Shown here in pieces: positions 63,524-64,000 of a stretch of DNA of 64,000 nt (its first letter is position 1; every line of letters starts with the position of its first letter). The translations under genes and the position numbers were made by a program. The DNA is from Pseudomonas viciae (lineage in GTDB: Bacteria > Pseudomonadota > Gammaproteobacteria > Pseudomonadales > Pseudomonadaceae), in the NCBI RefSeq assembly GCF_004786035.1, contig NZ_CP035088.1:5034001-5098000 (forward strand), read 5' to 3'. Under the pieces are notes generated by a model that searched no databases, was not told the origin of the DNA, and saw only the letters and a program-made list of their open reading frames with translations.

Positions 63524-64000
63524 CTAAATCCCACAGAGTTCACGCAACACCACGGTATCCAAATGCCGCTCCACCAGATCCGCCAACCGCTCGATATCCC
63601 GCTCGCGCAAGCCGTGGTAATCCACCGTCTGCACAGACTGCAACCCGGCCCAGCGCAACAACGCACTGCTGGCCTGAGGCGATTCGAACAGGCCATGCAG
63701 GTAGGTGCCGAAAATCTGCCCGTCGAGGCTCTGGGCGCCGTCGCAACGGCCGTCCTCCAGATGCACCGCCGGGTTTTCCAGGGCCGGGCCTGTGGTCACG
63801 CCCGCGTGAATTTCGTAGCCGCTAACCTCAGCCTCTTCCAAGGCCAATCGCCCGCACACGTTGCGCAGTTGCTTCTCGTGTTCCAGGGTCGTTTCGAAAG
63901 CCAGCAGGCCCAGCCCGGCACTGGAGCCCGCCGCGCCTTCCAGCCCCAGCGGGTCGTGAACCTGCTGGCCAAGCATCTGCAAACCACCGCAGATGCCCAG
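63524..64000 (-). CDS. cobQ: Cobyric acid synthase CobQ, C-terminal part (5' end outside window)
   Basis: The frame enters from the right edge; about 158 residues are present. It begins [19 protein letters not shown], which holds the class I glutamine-amidotransferase cysteine, and continues with [17 protein letters not shown] and the His/Glu part [14 protein letters not shown]. CobQ amidates four side chains of adenosylcobyric acid a,c-diamide. It is the promoter-side neighbour of cobU. Confidence 0.93.
   Translation of the reverse strand: MGICGGLQMLGQQVHDPLGLEGAAGSSAGLGLLAFETTLEHEKQLRNVCGRLALEEAEVSGYEIHAGVTTGPALENPAVHLEDGRCDGAQSLDGQIFGTYLHGLFESPQASSALLRWAGLQSVQTVDYHGLRERDIERLADLVERHLDTVVLRELCGI

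Overview
The window reads as chromosome of a Pseudomonas, most likely of the P. fluorescens group. The evidence is high GC, REP elements of the Pseudomonas type between genes, and core gene neighbourhoods known from Pseudomonas: rdgC, a solute-symporter hybrid kinase of the MxtR type, a fadL/glutathione peroxidase/MFS/MarR block, and the cobQ-cobU-cobT-cobC-cobS end of the cobalamin cluster. All calls come from reading the sequence; no database search was possible.

Layout. (1) 1-13.2 kb is the end of a genomic island inserted next to tRNA-Asp. It carries a Gabija-like pair (gajA complete, gajB cut by the window edge), a divergent TIR/SEFIR protein, a DUF5710 protein, and an overlapping pair made of a nucleoid-associated (NdpA/YejK-like) protein and a membrane protein. 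Next come a decayed integrase, an intact IS3-family (IS2 group) element with a 5-bp target duplication, a TetR regulator and a full P4-type integrase reading away from tRNA-Asp. (2) 13.2-33.1 kb is core genome: two tRNAs, rdgC, a BASS transporter, a guanidine-II riboswitch with sugE, an MFS-acyltransferase fusion, a TDT transporter, a cupin, a divergent MFS/TetR pair sharing a perfect palindrome, the hybrid kinase, rmuC, a Sel1-like protein, small Pseudomonas hypotheticals, fadL, a periplasmic glutathione peroxidase, and a MarR-MFS-small membrane protein operon with two matching operator sites. (3) 33.3-60.4 kb is an accessory surface/secretion locus: a LuxR-type HTH protein, two giant Rhs proteins, three tandem large Ig-like-domain proteins, three smaller proteins with another repeated beta-rich module, a small exported protein and an autotransporter. 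(4) 60.5-64 kb is the cobalamin nucleotide-loop operon, transcribed leftward with overlapping genes.

How the genes work together. The left island is a defence island: Gabija nuclease/helicase plus probable stand-alone effectors. The NdpA-like/membrane pair looks like an undescribed two-gene module and is the best candidate for new biology. The Rhs locus is unusual because neither Rhs gene has a visible immunity gene, while both sit among paralogous Ig-like proteins without recognised function; these may form one surface or secreted assembly. The core part shows local regulation written in the DNA: riboswitch, palindromic operators and bidirectional terminators.
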